Source: Longispora sp047121295
Lineage (GTDB): Bacteria; Actinomycetota; Actinomycetes; Mycobacteriales; Micromonosporaceae
NCBI RefSeq assembly: GCF_047121295.1
Contig: NZ_CP139447.1
Coordinates: 6,572,001-6,636,000, forward strand
Reading direction: 5' to 3'
DNA: 64,000 bases
Each line of letters opens with the position of its first letter. The stretch's first letter is position 1. The position numbers and the translations under genes were made by a program. Below the pieces are notes generated by a model. It did not search any database, had not been told where the DNA came from, and saw nothing but the letters and a program-made list of their open reading frames with translations. Shown piece by piece: positions 24,371 to 33,040 of the stretch.

Positions 24371-25090
24371 GTGGATCATGAGAAATCGCGGCTGTCCTTC
24401 GGTGCCGCCGCCACCGACTACGACACCCACCGCCCCACCTACCCGGCCGAGGCCCTCCGCTGGCTGCTCGGCGAACGGCCGCTGCGGGTGGTCGACCTGG
24501 GCGCGGGTACCGGCCTGCTGACCCGGGTACTGGTCGCCCTCGGGCACGAGGTGCTGCCGGTGGAACCCGACCCCGGGATGCGCGCCCAACTCGACGCCGC
24601 GACCCCGGGCGTGACGGCCCTGGACGGCTCCGCCGAGCACATCCCGCTCCCGGACGCGAGCGTCGACGCCGTGGTCGCCGGCCAGGCGTACCACTGGTTC
24701 GACCGGGACCGGGCGCACCCGGAACTGGCCCGGGTGATCCGGCCGGGCGGGGTGTTCGGTCCGGTGTGGAACATGCGCGACGAGTCCGTGCCGTGGGTCG
24801 CGGAACTGACCTCGATCACCAGCTCGGGCGACGGCAGCAGGCGCGAATCCTTCCTCGTCGGGGACTTCGGGCCCTTGTTCGAGCCGCCGGTCAGCGCGAA
24901 GTTCCCGCACGACATGCCGATGACGGCCGACAGTCTCGTCGCGCTGATGTCGACCCGGTCGTACTACCTGACGTCGCCACCGGAGCGGCAGGAGGAGGTC
25001 CGGGCCGGGATCCGGGAGCTGGCGGCCGGGCTGCCGGAGACGTTCGCGATGCCGTACCAGACGGTGGTGTACCGGGGGGTGCGGCGCTAG
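24371..25090 (+). CDS. class I SAM-dependent methyltransferase
   Basis: 239 residues starting at GTG 24371 (VDHEKSRLSFGAAATDYDTHRPTYP). Motif I is VVDLGAGTGLLTRVL, motif II acidic VLPVEPDPGMRAQL, post-I ALDGSAEHIPLPDASVDAVVAGQAYHWFD; the set is typical of the Methyltransf_11 group (UbiE/Coq5-like fold). The substrate is unknown. No ribosome site is visible right upstream, and the message may be leaderless. The stop lies three bases from the end of the convergent kinase-like gene. Confidence 0.85.
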   Translation: MDHEKSRLSFGAAATDYDTHRPTYPAEALRWLLGERPLRVVDLGAGTGLLTRVLVALGHEVLPVEPDPGMRAQLDAATPGVTALDGSAEHIPLPDASVDAVVAGQAYHWFDRDRAHPELARVIRPGGVFGPVWNMRDESVPWVAELTSITSSGDGSRRESFLVGDFGPLFEPPVSAKFPHDMPMTADSLVALMSTRSYYLTSPPERQEEVRAGIRELAAGLPETFAMPYQTVVYRGVRR

Positions 25091-25093
25091 GTT

Positions 25094-25618
25094 CTAGGCC
25101 GCCCGGTCCAGGAGTGCCCGGGCGTCGGCGTCGGTGGCGATCCGGACGAAGTCGAGGTCGCCGGGGTCCGCCGCCGCCGCCCGGTAGCGCTCCCGGTATT
25201 CCGCGTGCTTGACCCACGCCCACGCGATCACCGACTGCTCGCGGTCCACGGGCAGCAGGCCCCGCAGCGGCTCGCGGTTGCCGTTCCACAGCACCTCGCG
25301 GGTCACCGCCCGGCGCAGGGTGCGCACGAACACCCGCCACATGATCACCGCGCGCGGCCGGTCGAACCACACGACCGTGTCCGCCCGCGCCCAGACCAGC
25401 TCACGGACCGCGCTGTAGTTGCCGTCGACCACCCAGCCGTCGCCGGCCAGCACCTCGGCGGCCCGCGCCCGGAACTCCTCGACGGGCAGGGGTTCCCAAC
25501 CGGGCTGGTGAAAGACGGAATCCAGCTCCAGGTACTCCACGCCCAGCCGCTCGGCGAGCGCCCGGCCCAGGGTCGTCTTTCCCGAGCCGGGGGTCCCCAC
25601 CATCGACACTCTGCGCAT
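25094..25618 (-). CDS. P-loop adenylate kinase-like (topology-modulation type) protein
   Basis: A 174-residue AAA/P-loop protein: Walker A GTPGSGKTT at about 8-16, then YLELDSVFHQPGWEPLPVEEF and DGWVVDGNYSAV, the pattern of FlaR/topology-modulation-like small nucleotide kinases. DTVVWFDRPR is the Walker-B-like strand and WNGNREPL the lid. The start is ATG at 25618. It probably phosphorylates a nucleotide or small molecule; the name of the family does not establish the reaction. Confidence 0.8.
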   Translation of the reverse strand: MRRVSMVGTPGSGKTTLGRALAERLGVEYLELDSVFHQPGWEPLPVEEFRARAAEVLAGDGWVVDGNYSAVRELVWARADTVVWFDRPRAVIMWRVFVRTLRRAVTREVLWNGNREPLRGLLPVDREQSVIAWAWVKHAEYRERYRAAAADPGDLDFVRIATDADARALLDRAA

Positions 25619-25710
25619 CCGAGGGAGCCTAGCGGCCGGTGGGAGCCGGGGCGGGTGTCGCCGTAACCGTCTGATGGTCTTCGGCGGCACCCACCCCGGG
25701 CCCGGTGGGG

Positions 25711-27225
25711 TCAGAAGCCCAGTTTGCGGAGCTGCTTCGGGTCGCGCTGCCACTCCTTGGCCACCCGGATATGCAGGTCCAGGTAGATCCGGGTGCCGAG
25801 CAGCTTCTCGATCTCCGCCCGGGACCGGCTGCCCACGTCGCGCAGCCGGCTGCCCTTGTGCCCGATGATGATGGCCTTCTGCGAGGGCCGCTCGACGTAC
25901 AGGTCCGCGAAGATCCGGGTCACCCCGTCCTCGACCTGCACCTCCTCGACCATGACGGCGATGGAGTGCGGCAGCTCGTCGCGGACGCCCTCCAGCGCGG
26001 CCTCGCGGATCAGCTCCGCGATCAGCACGTTCTCCGGCTCGTCGGTCAGCGCGTCGTCCGGGTACAGCTGCGGCGACTTCGGCAGCAGCTTCGTCATCAC
26101 CTCGGACAGGACGTCGACCTGCTCGCCGGACACCGCCGACACCGGCACGATCGCGGCGAACGTCCCCAGCTCCGACACGGCCAGCAACTGCTCGGCCAGC
26201 CGCTCCTTGGAGACCAGGTCCGTCTTCGTCACCACGGCGATGATCGTGGCCTTCAGTTCGCTGATCTCGGTGGTGATGAACGTGTCGCCCTTGCCGATGT
26301 CCTCGTCCGCCGGGATGCACAGGCCGATCACGTCGACCTCGCTCCACGTCTGGCGGACCAGGTCGTTCAGCCGCTCGCCGAGCAGGGTGCGCGGCCGGTG
26401 CAGGCCGGGGGTGTCGACCAGGATCAGCTGGCCCTCCGGGCGGTGCACGACGCCCCGGATGATGTGCCGGGTCGTCTGCGGCTTGCTGCTCGTGATCGCG
26501 ATCTTCGCGCCGACCAGGGCGTTCGTCAGCGTGGACTTGCCGGCGTTCGGCCGGCCCACGAAGCAGGCGAACCCGGCCCGGAAGTCGATCCGCTCGGCGC
26601 CGATGCCGGCGGAGCCGCCCGCGCCGGTACTCGGGGTGAGGAGCTGCTTCGCGCCGGCCTTGTTCGTGCCGGCCTGGCGCTGCGGACCCGGGTCGCGGGG
26701 CACCGGCCCCCGAGCCCCGCCAGCGGCACCCTTGCCCGCCCCGCCCCGACCGCGCGCCTCGGCCGAGCCGTGCGCCGCGCCGCGGCCGGCAGCAGCACCC
26801 CCGGCGGAAGCAGCCCGACCCGGGGCCGCGTCACGGCGACGCGTGTCCTCCCGGCCCGAGCCGGCATCCCGGCCGCGCGTGTCACCTCGACCGGCCGCGG
26901 ACCGCCCGGCGGCGACACCGTCGCGGCCCCAGGCGGCACCCCGGCCGCCGGCGCCGCCATCGGTGTCCGGACCCCCGCGCGTCGTCCCGGCAGCCCCACC
27001 ACGCGGGTCCTGGTCCCGGGACCCCGACTTCGCCGGACCCGACACCCGACGCGTCCCCGAGTCGGCACCCGCGGCCTGGGCGGCGGCGTTACCGGCCGCC
27101 CGCGCCCCGGGCCCGCGCTTCCAGACCGGCTTGGTCGACGGGTACCAGTCCTTGCCCTCCTGCTTGGGCTTGTCGTCCTTCTCCGGCTTGTGGCGGCCGG
27201 ACCCCTTCGAGCCCGCCCGGCTCAC
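25711..27225 (-). CDS. era: GTPase Era with long disordered N-terminal extension
   Basis: Era binds the 3' end of 16S rRNA during 30S maturation. The core from about residue 215 has G1 GRPNAGKST, G2/switch PQTTRH, G3 DTPG, G4 TKTD, and the KH domain with IIIGHKGSRLRDVGSRSRAEIE. The 504 residues exceed the usual ~300 because of about 210 extra N-terminal residues, rich in Gly, Ala, Arg and Asp with RGDTRGRD-like repeats. The GTG start overlaps the upstream stop (GTGA), supporting the extension. It ends the phoH-ybeY-CNNM-cdd-era cluster. Confidence 0.93.
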   Translation of the reverse strand: MSRAGSKGSGRHKPEKDDKPKQEGKDWYPSTKPVWKRGPGARAAGNAAAQAAGADSGTRRVSGPAKSGSRDQDPRGGAAGTTRGGPDTDGGAGGRGAAWGRDGVAAGRSAAGRGDTRGRDAGSGREDTRRRDAAPGRAASAGGAAAGRGAAHGSAEARGRGGAGKGAAGGARGPVPRDPGPQRQAGTNKAGAKQLLTPSTGAGGSAGIGAERIDFRAGFACFVGRPNAGKSTLTNALVGAKIAITSSKPQTTRHIIRGVVHRPEGQLILVDTPGLHRPRTLLGERLNDLVRQTWSEVDVIGLCIPADEDIGKGDTFITTEISELKATIIAVVTKTDLVSKERLAEQLLAVSELGTFAAIVPVSAVSGEQVDVLSEVMTKLLPKSPQLYPDDALTDEPENVLIAELIREAALEGVRDELPHSIAVMVEEVQVEDGVTRIFADLYVERPSQKAIIIGHKGSRLRDVGSRSRAEIEKLLGTRIYLDLHIRVAKEWQRDPKQLRKLGF

Positions 27226-27554
27226 GCCGAACCCATCAACGCGCCGGTCGGGTCCGCCACGTACAGCGGGGCGGCCGGCGACAGGTCGCGCACGGCGGCC
27301 AGCCCGGCGGCGTCGATCTCGGAACCCTCGGTGACCACGGCGGCGGCCTCGATCTTGACCGCCCCGGCGGCCACGGCCTGGGCCACGGCACCCTGCAACG
27401 CGCTCAGCGACAGACTCGGCAGCGCCACGGTGGCCGCCGCGTACGTCCGGCCGTCCCCGTCGCGGACCGCCGCCCCCTCGGGGGCCCCGATCCGGGCCCT
27501 GGCCGACCTGGCCAGCGTCACCAGCTTGCCGTCCTCCGCGTCCAGCTCAGTCAT
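27222..27554 (-). CDS. cytidine deaminase-like protein lacking the zinc site
   Basis: A 110-residue protein at the place where actinobacteria keep a cytidine-deaminase homologue before era. The fold-defining pieces are recognisable (LVTLARSARARIGAPEGAAVRDGDGRTYAAATVALPSLSLSALQGAVAQAV), but the HAE and PCxxC zinc motifs are absent, so it cannot be a normal deaminase. It may have kept a structural or binding role. The ATG at 27554 overlaps the CNNM gene end, and its stop overlaps the era start. Confidence 0.7.
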   Translation of the reverse strand: MTELDAEDGKLVTLARSARARIGAPEGAAVRDGDGRTYAAATVALPSLSLSALQGAVAQAVAAGAVKIEAAAVVTEGSEIDAAGLAAVRDLSPAAPLYVADPTGALMGSA

Positions 27555-28812
27555 CAGAACCCTCCCCATCTGTCACTTGGCGTACCACCACGGTATCGAT
27601 CCTGTTCCGCCGGCCGGCAGTGCCCTCGGCGGTCAGCTCCAGCCCGGCCACCACGGCCTGGGCGCCCGGGATCGGCACCCGGCCGAGGGCCTGGGCGAGC
27701 AGCCCACCCACGGTCTCCACATCCTCGGCCGGGATCTCCATCCCGTACATCTCGCCCAGATCCTCGATCGACAGCCGGGCCAGCACCCGCAGCGCGCCGT
27801 CCTCGAGCTTCTCGACCGGGGGGCGCTCGACGTCGTACTCGTCGGTGATCTCGCCCACGATCTCCTCGAGGATGTCCTCGATCGTGACCAGGCCGGCCGT
27901 GCCGCCATACTCATCCACGACGATCGCGATGTGGATCCGGGCGGCCTGCATCTCGCGCAGCAGGTCGTCCACGGGCTTGGACTCCGGCACGAACTCCGCC
28001 GAGCGCATCAGCTCCCGGACCGGCAGGTCGGGGCTCTCCAGCCGGCGGATGATGTCCTTGAGGTAGATCACGCCGAGCACGTCGTCGATGCTCTCGCCGA
28101 TCACGGGGATCCGGGAGAAGCCGCTGCGGATCGCCAGCGCCATCGCCTGGCGCAGCGCCTTGCGCTCCTCGATCCACACCATGTCGGTCCGGGGCACCAT
28201 GACCTCGCGGGCGATCGTGTCGCCCAGCTCGATCACGGAGTAGATCATCGTGCGTTCGTCGTGGTCGACCGTGCCGCGTTCCTCGGCCAGGTCGACCATC
28301 TCGCGCAGCTCGGTGGCCGTGGAGAACGGCCCCTCCCGGAAGCCCCTGCCCGGGGTCACCGCGTTGCCGATCACGATCAGCAGCCGGGCCAGCGGGCCCA
28401 GCGCCCGGCCGATCCAGCGGACGAACGGGGCGGCGGCGAGCCCCACCGGGTACGCGTGCTGCCGGCCCAGGGTCCTCGGCCCCACCCCGACGATCACGAA
28501 GCTGACCACGGTCATCGACGCGGCCGTGACCGTGGCGGCCTGCCAGCCGGCCGACCACGTGTCGATCGCGACCAGCGCGACCAGGGTGGTGGCCGTCAGC
28601 TCGCAGGCCAGTCGGAGCAGGAGGAGGAGATTCAGGTAGTACGGCTTGTCGCCGGCGATGACCTCCAGGGAGCGCGCACCCCGGACACCGGCCCGGGCGA
28701 GCTCGCCGCTCCGGGCCGGCGACGAGACCGTGATGGCCGCGTCGACGGCCGCGAAGACCCCAGCGAAGAGCACCAGCGTGACCGCTACGGCCAGCAGGGT
28801 TGTGTCGGGCAT
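27547..28812 (-). CDS. CNNM/CorC (hemolysin-like) membrane protein with CBS domains
   Basis: A 421-residue protein with the order DUF21 transmembrane domain (four helices, residues about 1-145), two CBS domains (about 190-310: VMVPRTDMVWIEE..., GVIYLKDIIRRL, IVVDEYGGTAGLVTIEDILEEIVGEI), and a CorC_HlyC FAD-like C-terminal domain (to about 400). Family members take part in magnesium/cobalt transport or its regulation. The ATG overlaps the ybeY stop (ATGA). In this cluster it is conserved across actinobacteria. Confidence 0.92.
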   Translation of the reverse strand: MPDTTLLAVAVTLVLFAGVFAAVDAAITVSSPARSGELARAGVRGARSLEVIAGDKPYYLNLLLLLRLACELTATTLVALVAIDTWSAGWQAATVTAASMTVVSFVIVGVGPRTLGRQHAYPVGLAAAPFVRWIGRALGPLARLLIVIGNAVTPGRGFREGPFSTATELREMVDLAEERGTVDHDERTMIYSVIELGDTIAREVMVPRTDMVWIEERKALRQAMALAIRSGFSRIPVIGESIDDVLGVIYLKDIIRRLESPDLPVRELMRSAEFVPESKPVDDLLREMQAARIHIAIVVDEYGGTAGLVTIEDILEEIVGEITDEYDVERPPVEKLEDGALRVLARLSIEDLGEMYGMEIPAEDVETVGGLLAQALGRVPIPGAQAVVAGLELTAEGTAGRRNRIDTVVVRQVTDGEGSDD

Positions 28813-29279
28813 CAGGCCTTGCTCGCCCGCCATCCGGTGAGCAGCTTGCCCTGCAGCCCGAACATCTCGCGCTCCTCCTCCGGCTCGGCGTGGTCGTAGC
28901 CGAGCAGGTGCAGCACGCCGTGCACGGTGAGCATGTGCAGCTCGTCGTCGGTGGAGTGCCCGGCGGTCCTGGCCTGGTTGGCCGCGATCTCCGGGCACAG
29001 CACGATGTCGCCCAGCAGCGCCGGCTCGTCGTGCTCGGTGCCGTTGCCGGGGCCCCGGTCGACGGTCATCTCGTCCATCGGGAACGCGAGGACGTCGGTG
29101 GGACCGTCGCCGCCCATCCACCGTTGGTTCAGCTCCGCCATGTACTCGACCTCGACCAGCAGGATCGACAGCTCGGCGAGCGGGTTGATCCCCATCTCGT
29201 CGAGTGCGTACCTGGCCACGGCGAGGATCGGGTCCGTGGCGGTCTCGACGCCGGACTCGTTCGCGATCTCGATGGACAC
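28812..29279 (-). CDS. ybeY: endoribonuclease YbeY (rRNA maturation factor)
   Basis: 155 residues with the UPF0054 signature HGVLHLLGYDHAEPEEEREMF, in which three His bind the catalytic zinc. The early strand-rich region LSILLVEVEYMAELNQRWMG-GDGPTDVLAFPMDE is also standard. YbeY processes the 16S rRNA 3' end and takes part in ribosome quality control. The GTG at 29279 (VSIEIANES) is the start; the longer frame is not coding. Encoded between phoH and the CNNM gene, as usual. Confidence 0.95.
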   Translation of the reverse strand: MSIEIANESGVETATDPILAVARYALDEMGINPLAELSILLVEVEYMAELNQRWMGGDGPTDVLAFPMDEMTVDRGPGNGTEHDEPALLGDIVLCPEIAANQARTAGHSTDDELHMLTVHGVLHLLGYDHAEPEEEREMFGLQGKLLTGWRASKA

Positions 29280-29301
29280 GTGTGCTCTAACTCCTGCTTG
29301 T

Positions 29302-30336
29302 CTAGCGCCGACGCCCCTGCTGCCGGGCGGGCAGCGGGTGCGGTCGGGCCTCCTGTCGCGCGTCGTCCCACTTGGCGTACGCGTCGACGATGTCGCCGAC
29401 CAGCCTATGGCGTACCACGTCGGAGCTCGCAAGCTGGGCGAAGTGCACGTCCTCGACACCCTCCAGGATCTCCCGGACGACCCGCAGACCGCTGTTCGTC
29501 CCGTTGGGGAGGTCGACCTGGGTGACGTCGCCCGTGACCACGATCTTGGAGCCGAAGCCGAGCCGGGTGAGGAACATCTTCATCTGCTCGGGCGTGGTGT
29601 TCTGCGCCTCGTCGAGGATGATGAACGCGTCGTTGAGCGTCCGGCCGCGCATGTACGCCAGGGGGGCGACCTCGATCGTGCCGTTCTGCATGAGGCGCGG
29701 GATCGACTCGGGGTCGATCATGTCGTGCAGCGCGTCGTACAGCGGGCGCAGGTACGGGTCGATCTTGTCGTACAGCGTGCCCGGCAGGAAGCCCAGCCGC
29801 TCACCGGCCTCGACGGCCGGCCGGGTCAGGATGATCCGGGTGACCTGCTTGGCCTGCAGCGCCTGGACGGCCTTCGCCATCGCCAGATACGTCTTGCCGG
29901 TACCGGCGGGGCCGATGCCGAACACGATCGTGTGCTCGTCGATCGCGTCCACGTACCGCTTCTGGTTGAGGGTCTTCGGGCGGATCGTCTTGCCGCGCCG
30001 GGACAGGATGTTGAGGGTCAGCACCTCCGCCGGCCGCTCCTCGCCACCCCCCTCGATCATGCCGACCGTCCGGCGCACCGCGTCCTCAGTCAAGGGCTGG
30101 CCTTTCTCGATGAGCTCCAACAGCTCGGTGAAGACCCGCTCGGCCAGGGCGTTGTCGGCCGGCTCGCCGGTGAAGGTGATCTCGTTGCCCCGGACGAGCA
30201 CGTCGCTCTTCAGGGACTTCTCCACGAGTTTGAGCATTTCGTCACGGGGACCCAGGAGCTGCACCATCCAGCTCGGGTCGCTCACGGTGATCTTCGACTG
30301 AACCCGCTGCGCCGCGGTAGGGGGTGTTCCGGACAT
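29302..30336 (-). CDS. phoH: PhoH-like ATPase
   Basis: 344 residues. After an N-terminal domain ending TLNILSRRGKTIRPKTLNQKRYVDAI comes the P-loop helicase-like domain: Walker A GPAGTGKT, TRPAVEAGERLGFLPG, Walker B FIILDEAQNTTPEQMKMFLTRLGFGSK, VVTGDVTQ. PhoH proteins are RNA-linked ATPases often next to ybeY. The ATG at 30336 (MSGTPPTAAQRVQ) is selected; the frame extends upstream but without family similarity. First gene of the phoH-ybeY-CNNM-cdd-era unit. Confidence 0.94.
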   Translation of the reverse strand: MSGTPPTAAQRVQSKITVSDPSWMVQLLGPRDEMLKLVEKSLKSDVLVRGNEITFTGEPADNALAERVFTELLELIEKGQPLTEDAVRRTVGMIEGGGEERPAEVLTLNILSRRGKTIRPKTLNQKRYVDAIDEHTIVFGIGPAGTGKTYLAMAKAVQALQAKQVTRIILTRPAVEAGERLGFLPGTLYDKIDPYLRPLYDALHDMIDPESIPRLMQNGTIEVAPLAYMRGRTLNDAFIILDEAQNTTPEQMKMFLTRLGFGSKIVVTGDVTQVDLPNGTNSGLRVVREILEGVEDVHFAQLASSDVVRHRLVGDIVDAYAKWDDARQEARPHPLPARQQGRRR

Positions 30337-30501
30337 ACGTTGGCCCGAACGGGCCTGTCCCACCTGCTCTCCCTGCCCAGGGCCGGCACCGGCCGGCCGC
30401 CTCTGATGCACCCATGGTATCGGGAGAACCCCCGGGCGGCCCGCCTGATTTTCCGGCCGGTCAGGAAATCCCGCCGGTGGGAATCCGGCGGGACTGCGAC
30501 G

Positions 30502-31848
30502 TCAGGAGAACGAGGCCCCGTCGAAGGCCTGCTGGTCCCGGCTGTACCGGTACGTCGCCCAGTGCATCCGCACCACGGCCCCCGAGTCGTCCCGGGTCAG
30601 CCGGAGCAGCTCGCCGACCTCCCGCCCCGACACGGTGCGCAGCACGTCCGCCGACAGCGGCTCGAACACCGACGGCGGCCGGTCGGCCGGCAGCCCCGCG
30701 CCGCGCGCCACCAGCCGGCCGTCCTCCCAGCGGAAGACGTGCTCGAAGCCCTCGGCCCACCAGCGGCCGAGAACGGACCGGAACTCATCGGGTACCGGCC
30801 CCGCCGGCGTCCACGGCTCGACATCGGCCGGGTCGGCCTCCACGGCCGCGCCGAGCAACTCGTGCGCGAGTTCGAGGACCACGTCCCCGTTGCCGGAGGA
30901 GCCGAGCACCGCGGCGCCCATCCCCCGGGGACTCCCCGGCCCCCGCCGGCCGTACGCGGCGGCCAGGAAGCCCGGCATCGCCCCGTCGTGGCCCACGTGC
31001 ACCACCCGGTTGCTCTGCGGCACCAGGATCAGGCCGAGCCCGAACCCCGCGCCCCAGGCCTCGGCGTCGGTGGTCGTGACCGGCCAGCGCGCCTCCTCCA
31101 TCGTCGCCTCGGCCAGCACGGCGCCCGTCGGGTCCACGCTCGCCGGGTCGGCCAGGAACGCCGCCCACCGGGCGAGGTCCCGCGCCGTACCCCACAGCTG
31201 GGCGGCCGGCGCGATCCCGCCGCTCTCCAGGCGCGGCTCGACCCGGGCATGGTCGGAGTACGCGTCGACCTGGTAGCCCGTCACCGCCACGTCCGACGGC
31301 TCGACGGACACCCCGGTCAGGCCCAGCGGGGTGAGCACGAGGTCGGTGAGGACCTCCGCCCACGTACCCCCGCGCAGGGCCGCCACGGCCTGGCCGACGA
31401 GCGCGAGCCCAAGGTTCGAGTAGTGGAACCGGCGCGCGGACGGCAGCACCTGCTCCGCCCGGTGCAGCTCGGCCAGCATCGCGGCGGCCCCTGGGACCCG
31501 CAGGGTGTCCCAGACGTCGCCGTCGGGCTCGCGCTGGATGCCCGAGGTGTGGCTGAGCAGCCGCCGGTACGTGTGCTCCCCGTGCGCGCCGAGCTCGAGG
31601 TGCCGGCCGACCGGGTCGTCGAGGTCCAGCAGGCCGGCGTCGCGGGCCTGCAGCGCCAGTACCGCCGTGAAGGTCTTGGTGATCGAACCGATCCGGAACT
31701 GGCTCGCGTCGTCCACCGGCCGGTCGGTCCCCGACCCGCCCACCGCGAACGTCCAGTCCGGCCGGTCGGCGCGCACCACCGCCGCCTGCACCGCCGGAAC
31801 CCGGCCCTCCGCCTGCGCCCCGCGGACCCGCCGCTCCAGCTCCTTCAT
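30502..31848 (-). CDS. serine beta-lactamase family hydrolase (class C-like)
   Basis: A 448-residue member of the beta-lactamase/D-aminopeptidase superfamily. The catalytic SxxK is in GSITKTF (about 54-60), the Tyr motif is HYSNLG (about 143), and the third motif region is HVGHDG (about 288-293), like esterases and D-Ala-D-Ala peptidases of this type. No signal peptide is evident (MKELERRVRGAQAEG), so it may be cytoplasmic. A C-terminal domain (from about 355) is a lipocalin-like extension. It interrupts the phoH-HIT order common in relatives and may be a later insertion. Confidence 0.85.
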   Translation of the reverse strand: MKELERRVRGAQAEGRVPAVQAAVVRADRPDWTFAVGGSGTDRPVDDASQFRIGSITKTFTAVLALQARDAGLLDLDDPVGRHLELGAHGEHTYRRLLSHTSGIQREPDGDVWDTLRVPGAAAMLAELHRAEQVLPSARRFHYSNLGLALVGQAVAALRGGTWAEVLTDLVLTPLGLTGVSVEPSDVAVTGYQVDAYSDHARVEPRLESGGIAPAAQLWGTARDLARWAAFLADPASVDPTGAVLAEATMEEARWPVTTTDAEAWGAGFGLGLILVPQSNRVVHVGHDGAMPGFLAAAYGRRGPGSPRGMGAAVLGSSGNGDVVLELAHELLGAAVEADPADVEPWTPAGPVPDEFRSVLGRWWAEGFEHVFRWEDGRLVARGAGLPADRPPSVFEPLSADVLRTVSGREVGELLRLTRDDSGAVVRMHWATYRYSRDQQAFDGASFS

Positions 31849-31896
31849 GCCGGCGACGCTATCAGCCGACGGGCGCCGCCCGATAACGGTCAGATC

Positions 31897-32238
31897 TCAG
31901 CCGAGATGGCCGAGCGCCCGCCCGCCGAGCACGTGCAGGTGCACGTGGAACACGGACTGGCCGGCCTCGGCGCCGATGTTGGTGACCAGCCGGAACGAGT
32001 CCAACCCGTCGGCCTTCGCGACCTCGCCGGCGGCGGCGACCAGCTCACCGGTGAGGGTCGGGTCGGCGGTGGCCAGCTCGACCGCGTTGGCGTAGTGCGC
32101 CTTGGGCACGATCACGACGTGGGTGGGGGCCTGGGGGTGGATGTCCCGGAAGGCCAGCAGGTGCTCGGTGTCGAGCACGACGGTGGCGGGCAACTCGCCC
32201 CGGACGATCCGACAGAACAAGCAGCCAGTGTCAGTCAC
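31897..32238 (-). CDS. HIT family protein (HINT-like)
   Basis: A 113-residue histidine-triad protein: CLFCRIVRGELPATVVLDTEHLLAFRDIHPQAPTHVVIVPK at the N-terminus and HVHLHVLGG as the HxHxH catalytic triad. CxxC at the start suggests zinc, as in other HINT proteins. These hydrolyse nucleoside phosphoramidates and AMP-linked compounds. The GTG start (VTDTGCLFC) follows rsmE by 18 bases on the same strand. Confidence 0.93.
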   Translation of the reverse strand: MTDTGCLFCRIVRGELPATVVLDTEHLLAFRDIHPQAPTHVVIVPKAHYANAVELATADPTLTGELVAAAGEVAKADGLDSFRLVTNIGAEAGQSVFHVHLHVLGGRALGHLG

Positions 32239-32256
32239 GGGTCCAGGGTAGACCAG

Positions 32257-32961
32257 CTACCAGCGGCCCAGCCGGGCCGACAGCACCGACAGCGCCGCCA
32301 CGCCGGCCGTGGACGTCCGCAGCACGTTCGGGCCGAGCCGGACCGGGACCGCGCCCCGGTCGGCGAAGTCCAGCACCTCGTTGGAGTCGATGCCGCCCTC
32401 CGGGCCGACCACCAGCGTGATGTCCCCGGCGGGCAGCGGCACGGTCGACAGCGCGATGTCCGCCTCCTCGTGCAGGACGAACGTGGGCGTGACCCGGGCG
32501 GTGGTCGCCAGCTCGGAGACCGTGGGGAACCAGGCCCGCCGGGACTGCTTGGCCGCCTCGCGGGCCACCGAACGCCACTTCTCCAGGGACTTCTGCGCCC
32601 GCTCGGCCTTCCAGTGCGTGATCGACCGGCTCGCCTGCCAGGGCACGATCTCGTCCACCCCGACCTCGGTCATCGCCTGCACGGCCAGCTCGGCGCGGTC
32701 GCCCTTGGGCAGGCCCTGCACGACGATCAGCCGGGGGTCGGGGGCCGGGGTGAAGAGGCGCTGCTCCAGTCGTACCCCCAACTCGCCCTTGGAGACGGTG
32801 AGCACGACGCACTCGGCGGTGGCCCCCGCGCCGTCACCCAGCAGCAGCCGCTCGCCGACCCGGAGCCGCTGCACGTCGGCGGCGTGCCGGCCCTCGGGGC
32901 CGTCCAGGGTGAACAGGTCACCGACCGGAAGCTCCTCGACCCAGAACAAGGCCAGACTCAC
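32257..32961 (-). CDS. rsmE: 16S rRNA (uracil-1498 N3)-methyltransferase
   Basis: 234 residues: the N-terminal PUA-like domain (ALFWVEELPVGDLFTLDGPEGRHAADVQRLRVGE) and the SPOUT methyltransferase domain with the trefoil knot (LVVGPEGGIDSNEVLDFADRG, LGPNVLRTSTAGVAAL). It methylates U1498 of the 16S rRNA. GTG at 32961 (VSLALFW) gives the usual start. The position after dnaJ is the typical dnaJ-rsmE arrangement. Confidence 0.96.
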   Translation of the reverse strand: MSLALFWVEELPVGDLFTLDGPEGRHAADVQRLRVGERLLLGDGAGATAECVVLTVSKGELGVRLEQRLFTPAPDPRLIVVQGLPKGDRAELAVQAMTEVGVDEIVPWQASRSITHWKAERAQKSLEKWRSVAREAAKQSRRAWFPTVSELATTARVTPTFVLHEEADIALSTVPLPAGDITLVVGPEGGIDSNEVLDFADRGAVPVRLGPNVLRTSTAGVAALSVLSARLGRW

Positions 32962-33040
32962 GGGTACTCCTCCACAACGCGGGCCGGTCCACCAGGGTAG
33001 GCCAGCCGCGCGTCGGGGAGGCGCTGCCGGGCCGGGTGGC

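Noticed and set aside
25705..33000. Very long open frames on the + strand opposite era, phoH, rsmE and others (over 1000 codons)
   Set aside because: They are antisense to well-identified genes. Such long frames arise from high GC content at the third codon position of the real genes and their translations are low-complexity.
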